Source: an uncultured Collinsella sp. (GTDB taxonomy: Bacteria > Actinomycetota > Coriobacteriia > Coriobacteriales > Coriobacteriaceae). Taken from it: 64,000 nucleotides of DNA. The position numbers and the translations under genes were made by a program. The notes under the pieces are model-generated. The model was not told where the DNA came from. It ran no database searches and worked only from the letters and a program-made list of their open reading frames with translations. Shown here in pieces: positions 16,819-27,129 of this stretch; position 1 is the first letter of the stretch; the number at the start of each line of letters is the position of its first letter. The stretch spans positions 1 to 64,000 of the forward strand of contig CATYLC010000008.1 in the NCBI GenBank assembly GCA_958408685.1, written 5' to 3'.

Positions 16819-17694
16819 CTGATTCATGGCACCGTGAATGTAGGGGGTGACCTCGGGGGAGATATGGTCGCAGCCCAGCTCGCGCAGCGCGGACTCGATG
16901 GCGGCGGGCAGCGGGGTTTTGCCCTCGGTGTCAACGGCGTTGCCACCGAGGGTAGCAATCTTGGCAACATCTGCGGGTGCGGCCTCGATATGCATGCAGC
17001 CGCCGATCAAGCGCGCGCGTACCTGTGCCAGATCAAGATCGTGCAGGTAATCCTCGCAGGCGCGGATTAAATCGACCTTCTCGCGCGTAAGCTCCTCGCC
17101 CGTGGGAACGCGCGTGGCAAGACATGCTCCCGCCGGCAGGTTCCAAACGGGATAGCCCCATGCGCGCAGCAGCTCGCGCTCTTCGTCCTTGGTAAAGCCG
17201 ACCTCCATGAGAGGGGAGCGTACGCCGAGCTCTTCTGCCGCGCGCATACCAGGGCGGTAGTCGCCGCGATCACTTGCATTGCTGCCATCGATGACGGTGG
17301 GAAAGCCGAGCGACTTGGCGTGGTTGACGATGGCGGTAAAGCCGGCGTGCTTGCAGTGGTAGCAGCGATTGGCATCGTTACAGGCTACCTGGGGGAGCTG
17401 CAGCTGATCGACCGAAAGATTGAGCACGGGGAGCTTAAAATGCGCCCCTTCATCAGCTTGCCCATCAACGGACTGCTCAAACGAAGTCTGTTCGGGCGTG
17501 CCGATGAGCGGCGTGGTGAGATGGACGAGGAGGGTATTGGTAGGCATGATGCGGGCGCAGACCGCGGCCAAAAAGCTGCTGTCGACACCACCGGAAAAGC
17601 CGATGGCGACGCGTCCGTATGCCAAAAGCAGCTGCTCGAGTGCTGCGAGTTTGTCCTGAAGCTCCTCTGCGGGTGCGGCGGTGTCTGAAAGCAT
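16816..17694 (-). CDS. larE: LarE-type ATP-dependent sacrificial sulfur transferase
   Basis: PP-loop enzyme of 292 residues related to LarE, which adenylates and sulfurates the pyridinium carboxylate precursor of the nickel-pincer cofactor of lactate racemase. The ATP pyrophosphatase motif GFSGGVDSSFL is near residue 33. Cysteines lie in RCYHCKHAGF and GACLATRVPTGEELT; the latter is the conserved LarE segment. Known LarE forms use one sacrificial cysteine or a three-cysteine Fe-S site. No larA, larB or larC is present in the window. The stop codon lies inside a dispersed palindrome. It is divergent from a HAD phosphatase. Confidence 0.85.
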   Translation of the reverse strand: MLSDTAAPAEELQDKLAALEQLLLAYGRVAIGFSGGVDSSFLAAVCARIMPTNTLLVHLTTPLIGTPEQTSFEQSVDGQADEGAHFKLPVLNLSVDQLQLPQVACNDANRCYHCKHAGFTAIVNHAKSLGFPTVIDGSNASDRGDYRPGMRAAEELGVRSPLMEVGFTKDEERELLRAWGYPVWNLPAGACLATRVPTGEELTREKVDLIRACEDYLHDLDLAQVRARLIGGCMHIEAAPADVAKIATLGGNAVDTEGKTPLPAAIESALRELGCDHISPEVTPYIHGAMNQ

Positions 17695-17804
17695 GAAAGT
17701 TCCTTACAGTTATTAAAGCTCGGATGAAACTATAATCCCACCGAGCTGCTTGTCATAAGACTTCCAGCTATGTAACGAAAGTGCAATATGCTATATACGT
17801 TATA

Positions 17805-17816
17805 TACAAGCTTGTA
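17805..17816. promoter_or_regulatory. 12-bp palindrome in the larE-HAD divergent gap
   Basis: TACAAGCTTGTA is a perfect palindrome in an AT-rich stretch that also has a TATATAC-GT-TATATAC repeat. Its place between divergent genes suits an operator, but a chance palindrome is possible. Confidence 0.3.
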
Positions 17817-17862
17817 AAGTACGGTAGAGTGGCAGTAATGCAATCCGGCGAGGGGGACCGAT

Positions 17863-18513
17863 ATGATCAAGGCTGTTATTTTTGACATGGATGGAACGCT
17901 GGTCGATACCGAGCGTTTGGGGATTAGGGCCTGGAAGGCAGGCGCCGCTGAGCTGGGGCTCGCGATTGATGATGCGCTGATCCATCAGTTTATCGGTCGC
18001 ACGCTACCCGATGTCATGGGCATCCTCGATAAGCATTACGGCAGCCACGAGACCGCCGAGGCGATCTATGTCCGCCACAAGGAGATTCGCGACGAGATGG
18101 TCAAGACCGATCTGGAGCTTAAGGCCGGCGCTGCCGAGTGCATAGACGAGCTGTTGGCTGCGGGCTATCACGTAGGCCTTGCAACGTCATCGCGCCATGT
18201 TACGGCCGAGCGCAACCTTAAAGCATTCGGTCTTTTTGACAAGTTTGAAACGGTGACCTGCGGCGAGGACGTCGCGCACGGCAAGCCCGACCCCGAGATG
18301 TATCTGCTTGCCTGCGAGCGCGCGGGTTTTGCCCCCGAGGAATGTGCCGTGGTCGAGGATTCGCGCAACGGCTGCGTCTCGGGCATTACGGCCGGCTGCC
18401 ATGTCTTTGCCGTTCCCGATATCGTGCCGCTGCCGCAAGACGTGGTGGATGGCTGCGAGGCCGTGCTCGATACGTTGTTCGACCTGGCGGCGGCGGTCAA
18501 GGCCGTGCGCTAG
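17863..18513 (+). CDS. HAD-superfamily phosphatase (beta-phosphoglucomutase-like)
   Basis: A 216-residue HAD subfamily IA hydrolase. Motif I is FDMDGTLVDTE with the nucleophile Asp at residue 9. Motif II is TSSR near residue 107, and the motif III/IV region is GKPDPEMYLLA with VVEDSRNGCVSG. The alpha-helical cap lies between residues 15 and 85. The motif resembles beta-phosphoglucomutase and sugar-phosphate phosphatases such as YniC. The substrate is not known. AGGGGG precedes the ATG. It stands alone and ends in a strong bidirectional terminator. Confidence 0.88.
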   Translation: MIKAVIFDMDGTLVDTERLGIRAWKAGAAELGLAIDDALIHQFIGRTLPDVMGILDKHYGSHETAEAIYVRHKEIRDEMVKTDLELKAGAAECIDELLAAGYHVGLATSSRHVTAERNLKAFGLFDKFETVTCGEDVAHGKPDPEMYLLACERAGFAPEECAVVEDSRNGCVSGITAGCHVFAVPDIVPLPQDVVDGCEAVLDTLFDLAAAVKAVR

Positions 18514-18551
18514 ACAATTACGGTGTTGAAACGAGCGATTGCTCACGTTTG

Positions 18552-18601
18552 CGCTCAAGCAAAAGGGGGCCCGGCAATGGTCGGGCCCCTTTTGCTTGAG
18601 C
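18552..18601. terminator. bidirectional terminator between HAD and LacI genes
   Basis: GCTCAAGCAAAAGGGG pairs with CCCCTTTTGCTTGAGC, extended by GCCCG/CGGGC. It lies between convergent genes. Confidence 0.85.
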
Positions 18602-18627
18602 GGCGACTTAGCATACTTGCGTGCGTG

Positions 18628-19740
18628 CTATAGATACGCACCGAGGTTGATGGCCGTGGCGTCGGTCTGGCTGCTTGCCTGGGTGCTGGCGCGTTCCAGC
18701 AGGAACGGCCGCACGAGTTCTTGGCGGTTGATGTCCTCGATGGCCGTGACCGCGGTGACGGTGCGCGCGGCAGAGCCGATGTGGACGTGCTTGGTCTTTG
18801 CCGGGGCCTTGTTCTCGATTTGCTCCATGAGCAATTGAACGCCCTTGCGGCCAATCTCGTAGCCCGGGGGCGCTACCGTAGTGAGCGGGACCGATCCGCT
18901 CCAAGCGAGCGGGTTGCCGTCGCATCCGGCCACGCGTACTTGCCCGGGGACAGAGATGCCCTTGTCGACCAGTGCCGAAACGACGCCCGAGGCCAACACA
19001 TCGGTCAGGCCGACGACAAAATCGGGACGTTCGTCCGCGGGGCGCTCGGCGATTTGGGCACCGATGCCGTAGCCGTCGGCAGCGGTATTCCATTCGCCGG
19101 CGTCGATGACTTCGATCTTGATATCGGGGTGCAGGGCGAGCGCCTTATGAATGCCAAGGACGCGCAGGGTGAGTTGCATAAATGCTGCTCGGCCGACGAC
19201 GACAATATGGTGCGCGCCGCGGGCGATGGCAAGTTCGGCAATGATGCGACCCTGGGCCTCATTGTCGGCCGCTACGTAGTAGCCGGGCTCGGAGCAATGG
19301 ATGTCCAGGTGGACGATCGGCACGGGCATCTTGGTCATGGCGGGGTGCCAGTCGGGGGATGCCATGGGCTGAACCATGACGCCGGACATCTGGGTGCCCA
19401 TAAAGTAGCGCAGGTAATGGTCCTGGAGAATATCGTCGTTATCGGCGTTGGCGATGAGTAGGTCGTAGCCGTGCTTGCGGGCCTCGTTGTGGGCACCGCT
19501 GGCGATTTGGAGCGAAAAGCCGTGATCGAGACGGGGGAGCACCAGGCCAAAGGACTTGGTGGCGCCGCCCGCGAGCTGACGAGCGCTTTGGTTGGGCAGG
19601 TAGCCAAGGCGATTGATGATCTCGTTGATGAGCTTGAGGGTCTCGGGGCGCAGCTTTTCGGGGTGGTTGAGCGCGTTGGAAACCGTGCCCAGTGAAACCC
19701 CGGCCTCGCGCGCGACGTCGCTGATTTTTATCTTTGCCAT
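18628..19740 (-). CDS. LacI-family transcriptional regulator
   Basis: A 370-residue one-component regulator. The HTH at residues 4-25 (ISDVAREAGVSLGTVSNAL) and the hinge helix (NQSARQLAGG) are classic LacI. A periplasmic-binding-protein-like effector domain runs from about residue 60 to 335. A C-terminal extension of about 30 residues is Ala/Ser/Thr-rich. The effector is probably a sugar, but no sugar genes lie beside it. The ATG at 19740 (AAAGGGG ahead) fits the family start. The frame runs open for another 67 codons through repeat DNA, and that extension is rejected. It is divergent from glmS. Confidence 0.9.
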   Translation of the reverse strand: MAKIKISDVAREAGVSLGTVSNALNHPEKLRPETLKLINEIINRLGYLPNQSARQLAGGATKSFGLVLPRLDHGFSLQIASGAHNEARKHGYDLLIANADNDDILQDHYLRYFMGTQMSGVMVQPMASPDWHPAMTKMPVPIVHLDIHCSEPGYYVAADNEAQGRIIAELAIARGAHHIVVVGRAAFMQLTLRVLGIHKALALHPDIKIEVIDAGEWNTAADGYGIGAQIAERPADERPDFVVGLTDVLASGVVSALVDKGISVPGQVRVAGCDGNPLAWSGSVPLTTVAPPGYEIGRKGVQLLMEQIENKAPAKTKHVHIGSAARTVTAVTAIEDINRQELVRPFLLERASTQASSQTDATAINLGAYL

Positions 19741-19787
19741 AGCGGCCCCTTTGATGCGTTTCAAGTACAAGCCAGATTGTAGCATCC

Positions 19788-19839
19788 TAAACCTACCAAA
19801 AAGGGACAGGTTTATTTTGGCAGGTTTATCTGGGGAAAC
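19788..19839. repeat. CCTGCCAAAA palindromic repeat, copy 2 (inverted)
   Basis: Reads AAACCTACCAAAAAGGGACA on the plus strand and continues to CAGGTTTATCTGGGGAAAC. It is the reverse orientation of copies 1 and 3. It lies in the lacI-glmS divergent region. Confidence 0.8.
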
Positions 19840-19854
19840 GCCGTTGCCAGCGCG

Positions 19855-19889
19855 ACCACCACGAAGGGGGCAGGTACCTTTGTGGTGGT
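19855..19889. repeat. CCACCAC palindrome
   Basis: ACCACCACGAAGG (19855-19867) and CCTTTGTGGTGGT (19877-19889) form arms with one mismatch around GGGCAGGTA. The same arms occur at 51546-51583. It sits next to CCTGCCAAAA copy 2, so two unlike elements are abutted. Confidence 0.75.
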
Positions 19890-19971
19890 TTGGACCGGCT
19901 GGACGTGTGTGCATCGGGTGGTATCTAAGTTGAGATACCACTTCTGGTATATCAGCTTGCGTTTGCGTGAG

Positions 19972-19977
19972 TACAAT
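19972..19977 (+). promoter_or_regulatory. candidate -10 box for glmS
   Basis: TACAAT lies 75 bases before the glmS start. A hairpin GGTATCT/AGATACC lies upstream at 19919-19939. No glmS ribozyme or other riboswitch is recognisable in this leader. Confidence 0.35.
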
Positions 19978-20051
19978 ACTCGAACGTTATACGTCTCAGC
20001 GCCCCTTGTGCGTGGACGTCTTGCAGTCACGCGAACGAAGGGATTTATCTT

Positions 20052-21899
<1,848 letters not shown>

Positions 21900-21920
21900 T
21901 CGAGTTCCGTCGTTCTAACA

Positions 21921-21962
21921 ACAAGGCCCGGCTCCGCATCAAGACGGAGCCGGGCCTTGTTT
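21921..21962. terminator. glmS terminator
   Basis: ACAAGGCCCGGCTCCG and CGGAGCCGGGCCTTGT pair perfectly over 16 bp, followed by TTCATTT. It also faces the convergent GntR gene. Confidence 0.85.
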
Positions 21963-21964
21963 CA

Positions 21965-22015
21965 TTTGCCCAGATAAAACCTGCCAAAATGAACCTGTCC
22001 CTTTTTGGCAGGTTA
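21965..22015. repeat. CCTGCCAAAA palindromic repeat, copy 3
   Basis: CCCAGATAAAACCTGCCAAA continues to AACCTGTCCC and TTTTTGGCAGGTTA. As at larE, the final TTA is the stop codon of the minus-strand gene, here the GntR regulator. Confidence 0.8.
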
Positions 22016-22744
22016 GCGGAGCTTGCTGGTCTCGAAGTACTCGGGGAACTGGTCCAGAACCTCGGTTTGGTTGCGGAACATCATGTGCAGGTGCTTGCTG
22101 ACCAAAAAGCTCGCTTCGATGGGGTCGCGACCGGCGATAGCGCGGCGAATCTGCTTGTGCTCGTTCACGATGTCCTGATTGTCGAGAACCTGCGTGGCGG
22201 CGCGCAGCCAGCGGAAGCGCTCCAGGTCGGCATTGGTCTCTTCGAGCCACGACCACACGGTGCTGCGACATGCGATGCTAAAAATCATGTGATGCATGAG
22301 GTTGTCGCTCAAAAAGAAGCCGATGCGATCCTCTTCGGCCATGGCCTTTTCCTGCAGCGCGATGGCTCGGTCGAGCTGCTCGATGCCTGCCGAGGTGGCG
22401 CGCGCACAGCACTCCACGATTACCTGCTTTTCCAGATGCTCGCGGATGTAACAGGCACTCTCGGCAAGGGTGAGGTTGATGGGCGAGACGTAGGTGCCGC
22501 TTTGGGGCACGGTGCGCACCAGGCCTTCCTGCGCCAAGCGGACCAAAGCCTCGCGCACAGGGGTGCGCCCCATATCCAGGTCATCGCAAAGTTGCTTGAC
22601 GCCCAGCTTTTCGCCCGGCTTGTAGTCCAGGTAGACGATTTTGCGTCGAATGGTGTGGTAGGACTGGTCCTGTAGGCTCGTTTCCTGCTCGCCGACGTGC
22701 ATCGATTCTTCCATAGCGCCTCGCAACTGTTCTATCAAACTCAT
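22013..22744 (-). CDS. GntR-family (FadR/FCD subfamily) transcriptional regulator
   Basis: A 243-residue regulator. The winged-helix domain (residues 26-92) includes GEKLGVKQLCDDLDMGRTPV and the wing LVRTVPQSGTYVS. An all-helical FCD effector domain follows, with conserved histidines in DNLMHHMIF and SKHLHMMF that usually bind a metal or carboxylate effector. It is divergent from the YeiH-like exporter gene, the usual layout for a local regulator. An alternative start exists at MEESMH. Its stop codon is supplied by a dispersed repeat. Confidence 0.88.
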   Translation of the reverse strand: MSLIEQLRGAMEESMHVGEQETSLQDQSYHTIRRKIVYLDYKPGEKLGVKQLCDDLDMGRTPVREALVRLAQEGLVRTVPQSGTYVSPINLTLAESACYIREHLEKQVIVECCARATSAGIEQLDRAIALQEKAMAEEDRIGFFLSDNLMHHMIFSIACRSTVWSWLEETNADLERFRWLRAATQVLDNQDIVNEHKQIRRAIAGRDPIEASFLVSKHLHMMFRNQTEVLDQFPEYFETSKLR

Positions 22745-22907
22745 ATGTCAGTTGTTAATTATGCCGCGAATCAGCTCTCCGCGGTGGGTAATTCGGCTGT
22801 TGCCTGAGAACTATTGCGGCATCTTAGTCTGTGTTTGCGCAAGGCTGCGCTCAATGTTGCCGTATCATAAGCCGTCGCAAACGTGAAATAGAAAGAAGGA
22901 GTCCCAT

Positions 22908-23942
22908 ATGCAACTGGCAAATATCGTACGCGAGCGCTGGAAAGGCGTCTTGTTCTGCCTGATCGTCGCCATTCCCGCGACGTTGCTCGGCAAACAAATT
23001 GAGGTGGTCGGCGGTCCGGTATTTGCCATCCTCTTTGGCATGGTCCTGGCGCTCGTCTTTCCCAAGAATCGTCGCGAACAGCTCTCCGTCGGCGTTACCT
23101 ATACGTCCAAAAAAGTCTTGCAATACGCGGTTATCCTGCTTGGCTTTGGCATGAACCTCTCCCAGATCCTGTCCAAGGGCGCCCAGTCGCTGCCGATTAT
23201 CGTGGCGACGATCTCGACTTCGCTTGTCATCGCCTTTGTGCTCTGCCGCGTCATGAACGTACCGGGCAAGATCGCGACGCTTGTAGGTGTGGGTTCGTCG
23301 ATTTGCGGCGGTTCGGCCATCGCTGCGACCGCGCCCGTCATCGACGCCGACGATCACGAGATTGCCCAGGCCATTTCGGTCATCTTCCTGTTTAACGTTA
23401 TCGCGGCGCTCGTGTTTCCGACGCTCGGCGGCATGCTCGGGCTGACCAACGAGGGCTTTGGCCTGTTTGCTGGCACCGCCATCAACGACACCTCGTCCGT
23501 AACGGCTGCGGCGAGCGCTTGGGACAGCATGCATCCCGGCGCCAATGTGCTCGAGAGCGCCACGGTGGTCAAGCTCACCAGGACGCTGGCCATTATTCCC
23601 ATCACGTTGGCCCTCGCATGCTGGCAGATGCATCTGGCGCGCAAGGCCGGCGGCGACGCCAAAAGCACGTTCTCGCTCAAACGCGCGTTTCCCATGTTCG
23701 TGCTGTTCTTTGTGCTGGCGAGCGTAATCACCACGGTGCTTCAGCTTCCCGCGTCCATTACTGCGCCCATCAAGGAGCTGTCGAAGTTCTTTATTGTGAT
23801 GGCCATGGCGGCTATTGGCTTTAATACCGATATCGTCGATCTGGTCAAAAAGGGCGGCAAGCCCATCGCGTTGGGCTTTTGCTGCTGGATTGGCATTGCG
23901 TGCATGAGTTTGGGAATGCAGCACGTGCTGGGAATCTGGTAG
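22908..23942 (+). CDS. YeiH/UPF0324-family putative sulfate/sulfonate exporter
   Basis: A polytopic membrane protein of 344 residues with about ten helices. The family segments ILLGFGMNLSQIL, GVGSSICGGSAIAATAPVI and GLFAGTAINDTSSVTAA are all present. UPF0324 members are annotated as putative sulfate exporters, and some are linked to taurine or sulfoacetate metabolism, but transport direction and substrate are poorly established. GAAGGAG precedes the ATG. It is probably controlled by the divergent GntR regulator and perhaps by the downstream NtrC-like protein. Confidence 0.85.
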   Translation: MQLANIVRERWKGVLFCLIVAIPATLLGKQIEVVGGPVFAILFGMVLALVFPKNRREQLSVGVTYTSKKVLQYAVILLGFGMNLSQILSKGAQSLPIIVATISTSLVIAFVLCRVMNVPGKIATLVGVGSSICGGSAIAATAPVIDADDHEIAQAISVIFLFNVIAALVFPTLGGMLGLTNEGFGLFAGTAINDTSSVTAAASAWDSMHPGANVLESATVVKLTRTLAIIPITLALACWQMHLARKAGGDAKSTFSLKRAFPMFVLFFVLASVITTVLQLPASITAPIKELSKFFIVMAMAAIGFNTDIVDLVKKGGKPIALGFCCWIGIACMSLGMQHVLGIW

Positions 23943-23995
23943 AGAGGTAGCTTATTTGCGTGCTGCGTACTGACGAGCGCATTCTCACGGTGGTG

Positions 23996-24058
23996 CGATA
24001 GGAGCTCTTGCGGGTATGGCTTGTCCGCAGGTTTATAAGTCCCGAAGAGCTCTTATCG
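23996..24058. repeat. imperfect inverted repeat after the YeiH-like gene
   Basis: CGATAGGAGCTCTTGCGGG and CCCGAAGAGCTCTTATCG form arms with two differences around a loop of about 26 bases. There is no T-run, so terminator function is uncertain. Confidence 0.55.
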
Positions 24059-24158
24059 CCCCGCCAGGATGGCGATGCGGGGCAACACCTATACTCGCAG
24101 GACGGCGCTTTCTGCCCTATAGTGTTTGGTGAGCAATATCGTTCAATTTTGAAACACT

Positions 24159-24172
24159 CGGTCGTACGACCG
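24159..24172. promoter_or_regulatory. 14-bp perfect palindrome upstream of the NtrC-like gene
   Basis: CGGTCGTACGACCG lies 37 bases before the start codon. AGTGTTT and AAACACT flank it on the left at 24121-24127 and 24152-24158. It could be an autoregulatory operator for a dimeric Fis-type HTH protein. Confidence 0.4.
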
Positions 24173-24208
24173 TCGGCGGTTGCACGACGCCGCGGACAGG
24201 GGCAAATC

Positions 24209-25426
24209 ATGGATGGCGATGCCAAACTGAACATCTTGACCGAGGCCCTGGCTGCTGCCGGGGCCTCGGCATTGGCAATCGATGCGCGTGGGGACGTCGC
24301 GATTTCGACCATGAATGACGCGGCGCTTGAGCGGGATGTGGCGGCTTTTGTAGCTGAGCGCCTCGACCGTATAGGAGACGGTGCGCGTCTGGTTATGGGA
24401 CGTGCAGGTACGCGCCTGAGCCTGACCGTTCGCCCCACCGACAAAGAGGGCGGGGGCCTTTGGGTCGTCGTGGTCCGCGAGGTGCGCGGTGCCGCGGCGC
24501 ATGCGGGCATCGAGTGGCTCAACGCCGACGAAGTTGAGGTCCGCTATGAATCGAGCGCGTACGGCATCGTTGAGGGAGCGGCTTCAGTGGCTGCGCCGGT
24601 CGTCGAGAGCTACGCGCGCGGTGTGCCCCTTATGCTCGAGGGCGAGCTGGGCGCGGGTCAGGTCGAGATCGCCAAGCGCCTCTACCTGGACGGTCCTTTT
24701 GCCGGTCAGCCCTTTGTTTCCGTTGCGCTCGATGAGCTCACCGAGCGCGGTTGGCGCCATGTGCTCAAAAGCGCCGAATCGCCGTTGTTCCAAACGGGGC
24801 TGACCCTTTGCATTGAGGGCTGGAACGCGGTTGGCCCCCAGCGCCTCCGCGAGCTGGTCTCCACGATGACCGACACCGCGTTGGCGACGCGTTGCCATGT
24901 GGTGCTGACGGCGAATGACATGCCGGGCGGCGGCGAAAGTGATCAAGCCGCCTTTGTGACCGAGCGCTTCGCCTGTGCGGTGAGCGTGGCGCCGGCAATC
25001 GCCGAGCAGGGAGCCGCGTCGACGAAGGTCGCGCGCTATTTGGAATATCTCGCTGACGCATTTGGGACGGCAGCACCCACGCTGTCTGCCGCGGCGACGA
25101 AGACGCTCGATGCTTACCGCTGGCCGCGCAATTATCTGCAGCTCCGCGAGGTCTCGGAACGACTGTATATATTGGTGGGGACGGGCACGGTGGACCGCGC
25201 TGTGACGGAGGAAGTGCTCGCCCAAGAGGACGTGATTAAGACCGCAACCTTTGGCGCCCCGACGCTCGAAAGTGACCTGTATATCCTGCGACCGCTGGCC
25301 GATACCGAGCGAGATATCGCGCATCTGGTTGTAGATCATCTCCACGGCAACCGAACCCGTGCGGCGGAGGTGCTGGGCATAAGCCGTACAACGCTGTGGC
25401 GCTTGCTGAAGGACGATGACCGTTGA
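24209..25426 (+). CDS. degenerate NtrC-like regulator with Fis-type HTH
   Basis: A 405-residue protein with the outline of a sigma-54 activator but a disabled AAA+ core. The N-terminal 110 residues look like a small sensory domain. The Walker A position reads EGELGAGQVE (144-153), with Gln in place of the key Lys. The Walker B position reads LCIEGWNAVG and lacks the acidic DE pair. No GAFTGA loop is present. The C-terminal Fis-type HTH is well kept (GNRTRAAEVLGISRTTLWRLL). It is therefore more likely a plain DNA-binding regulator than a sigma-54 activator. The ATG at 24209 has AGGGG six bases upstream; an in-frame TTG at 24008 is rejected. Confidence 0.75.
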   Translation: MDGDAKLNILTEALAAAGASALAIDARGDVAISTMNDAALERDVAAFVAERLDRIGDGARLVMGRAGTRLSLTVRPTDKEGGGLWVVVVREVRGAAAHAGIEWLNADEVEVRYESSAYGIVEGAASVAAPVVESYARGVPLMLEGELGAGQVEIAKRLYLDGPFAGQPFVSVALDELTERGWRHVLKSAESPLFQTGLTLCIEGWNAVGPQRLRELVSTMTDTALATRCHVVLTANDMPGGGESDQAAFVTERFACAVSVAPAIAEQGAASTKVARYLEYLADAFGTAAPTLSAAATKTLDAYRWPRNYLQLREVSERLYILVGTGTVDRAVTEEVLAQEDVIKTATFGAPTLESDLYILRPLADTERDIAHLVVDHLHGNRTRAAEVLGISRTTLWRLLKDDDR

Positions 25427-25510
25427 GCGAGGCGCCCGTGACCGCGCGCGACGCGTGTGCTACAGTCCAAAGCGTTATTGTTTCGATTTGGTTACGGCGT
25501 GCGAGGGCAT

Positions 25511-26086
25511 ATGGCTGAGACTTCAAAACCGAGCCGCAGAAGGCGGAGCGCCGCGCCGGTTAACCGACGCACGACATCGGTGACGTGGGGCAAACACGCC
25601 TCGGGGTTTGATGGCTCGTTCAAGCGCACTAAATACGGCTATCCTTCGGCAAGCGCCCGCTTGGCCATGCAGGCAGAGTCCTCGCTGTGGGGTCGCAAAC
25701 GCGTGGTGGGCTCAAAGCTCAAGCACGACGGCACGCTTGGTTACATCAGTCGCGGGGCGGCTCGCCGCAGCGGGCTCAACCCGGCTGGTTGGCATCGTTA
25801 TGTGCCGATCGTGGCCGTCGTTGCAGTGATCGTCATCGCACTCGCCGCGCTCGGCTACGCCGGCGGTGGCGCCAACTTGGACGCAGTGTTTAAATCGCCC
25901 GAGCTCGCGCATGCAGGCACAGAAGTTGTCGAGGGCGCGCAGACCCAGACAGGCGTCGCGCCCCAGCGCGGCATCGTCGCGGCGGCCTCCACCATCGCCG
26001 ATGCGCAAAAGGACGAAGACAAGCAAGGCGACGACGTCGATGCGAATCAGACGAGCGAAACGGCAACAACTCCATCGGCGGGATAA
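25511..26086 (+). CDS. hypothetical single-pass membrane protein
   Basis: A 191-residue protein of unknown family. The first 95 or so residues are strongly basic (SKPSRRRRSAAPVNRR; FKRTKYGYPSASARL). One hydrophobic helix (YVPIVAVVAVIVIALAALGY) follows. The last 75 residues are acidic and Ser/Thr/Ala-rich, probably outside the cell. The charge pattern predicts the N-terminus inside. The ATG at 25511 is chosen because the preceding 18 codons lack a ribosome site. It lies 84 bases after the NtrC-like regulator in the same direction, so co-transcription is possible. Confidence 0.6.
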   Translation: MAETSKPSRRRRSAAPVNRRTTSVTWGKHASGFDGSFKRTKYGYPSASARLAMQAESSLWGRKRVVGSKLKHDGTLGYISRGAARRSGLNPAGWHRYVPIVAVVAVIVIALAALGYAGGGANLDAVFKSPELAHAGTEVVEGAQTQTGVAPQRGIVAAASTIADAQKDEDKQGDDVDANQTSETATTPSAG

Positions 26087-26285
26087 GTTGCGAGTGGGGC
26101 AGCTAATTTGGGACGGGGCTTTTTAGCTGCCCAAGACAGTGGCTCATTCGATGTCAGTCGCCAAAAGCGAGCGAGCCGCATTTGCGCCAAGGTGACGTGA
26201 AATGAGAGGGCGCTGACCTTCTGGTCGTGCCCTCGAAATTGAACGTCAGATTGGCGTGAATGCGGCCCGCGCAGCGTCAACGAGC

Positions 26286-26308
26286 CCGCCGTTCGGTAGA
26301 ACGGCGGA
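26286..26308. other. small hairpin downstream of the nitroreductase
   Basis: CCGCCGTT and AACGGCGG pair around CGGTAG between two convergent genes. It lacks a T-run, so terminator function is doubtful. No gene is seen in 26087-26313. Confidence 0.4.
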
Positions 26309-26313
26309 ACTAA

Positions 26314-26835
26314 TTACCTTACGTAGATGATGTTGTTGCGGCGCGGTTTTGCCTCGGGTAGCGTGTCCTCGGCGTAGCCAAGAATGCAGTTACCGACACC
26401 GCGCAGGTTGCCGTCGGCGGGCAGGCCCCAGCTGGCCAGCAGCTCCAGGCCCTCGGGCGAGTCAAAGACCTCATGCGCGCGGTGAATCCAGCACGAATCG
26501 ACGCCCAGTGCATAGGCGGCGTTGAGCAAGTTGCCCATGGCGAGCGAGCCGTCTTCCAGATGTGTGGGCACGCTGCGGTCAACCAGCACCACCACAACGG
26601 TCTTGGCGCCATAGAAGGGGTCGCCGTTGCTGCCCATGACCTGGGCGTTGAGCTGTGAGAGACGCTCGACGGTCGCGGGGTCGGTGACGGCGACAAACGT
26701 CACCGGCTGGCGGCCCATGCCGCTCGGTGCATATTGGCCGGCTTCGATAATACGTGCAAGCTTTTCGGCCTCGACGGGACGATCGCTGTAGTTGCGGCAG
26801 CTGCGACGGTGAATGAGTGCTTCGATAGTCTCCAT
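26314..26835 (-). CDS. nitroreductase-family FMN oxidoreductase
   Basis: A 173-residue nitroreductase-fold flavoprotein. The N-terminal METIEALIHRRSCRNYSDRP carries the Arg/Ser FMN-phosphate contacts. QYAPSGMGRQPVTFV, GNLLNAAYALGVDSCWIH and NLRGVGNCILGYAED are the other family blocks. It would reduce nitro, quinone or enone compounds with NAD(P)H. The physiological substrate is unknown. The ATG at 26835 has AAGGAG upstream; the frame continues 32 codons further, which is rejected. Confidence 0.88.
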   Translation of the reverse strand: METIEALIHRRSCRNYSDRPVEAEKLARIIEAGQYAPSGMGRQPVTFVAVTDPATVERLSQLNAQVMGSNGDPFYGAKTVVVVLVDRSVPTHLEDGSLAMGNLLNAAYALGVDSCWIHRAHEVFDSPEGLELLASWGLPADGNLRGVGNCILGYAEDTLPEAKPRRNNIIYVR

Positions 26836-27129
26836 GGTGTCTCCTTGCGGTGGCGTTGCAGATGCCCCGTTCATACCCGTCGGGCTCAAACGATAGACGG
26901 TCAATTGCCTGGCCAAAAGGATAGATTCCAATTGGGAAAGTAGGTTTGCATAAAAGTACCTTCAGAATGTGACAAACAAATGGGATGGTTAAACGTTTTA
27001 TCCCGTCTACCCTGCGGTTTTTTACCACTTGCCTAAATGACGAACGCATAACCTCTGATAAAGGTTTTACTAAAGGAGTACCAACGTTTATCAATGCGCC
27101 GTGGTGGCGCCGGGCCAGGAGGTAACATC

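Noticed and set aside
19741..19941. N-terminal extension of the LacI regulator
   Set aside because: It is translated repeat DNA; the HTH begins right after the ATG at 19740, which has a ribosome site.
19890..20051. glmS ribozyme or riboswitch
   Set aside because: The leader lacks the ribozyme core sequence and pairing; only a short hairpin is present.
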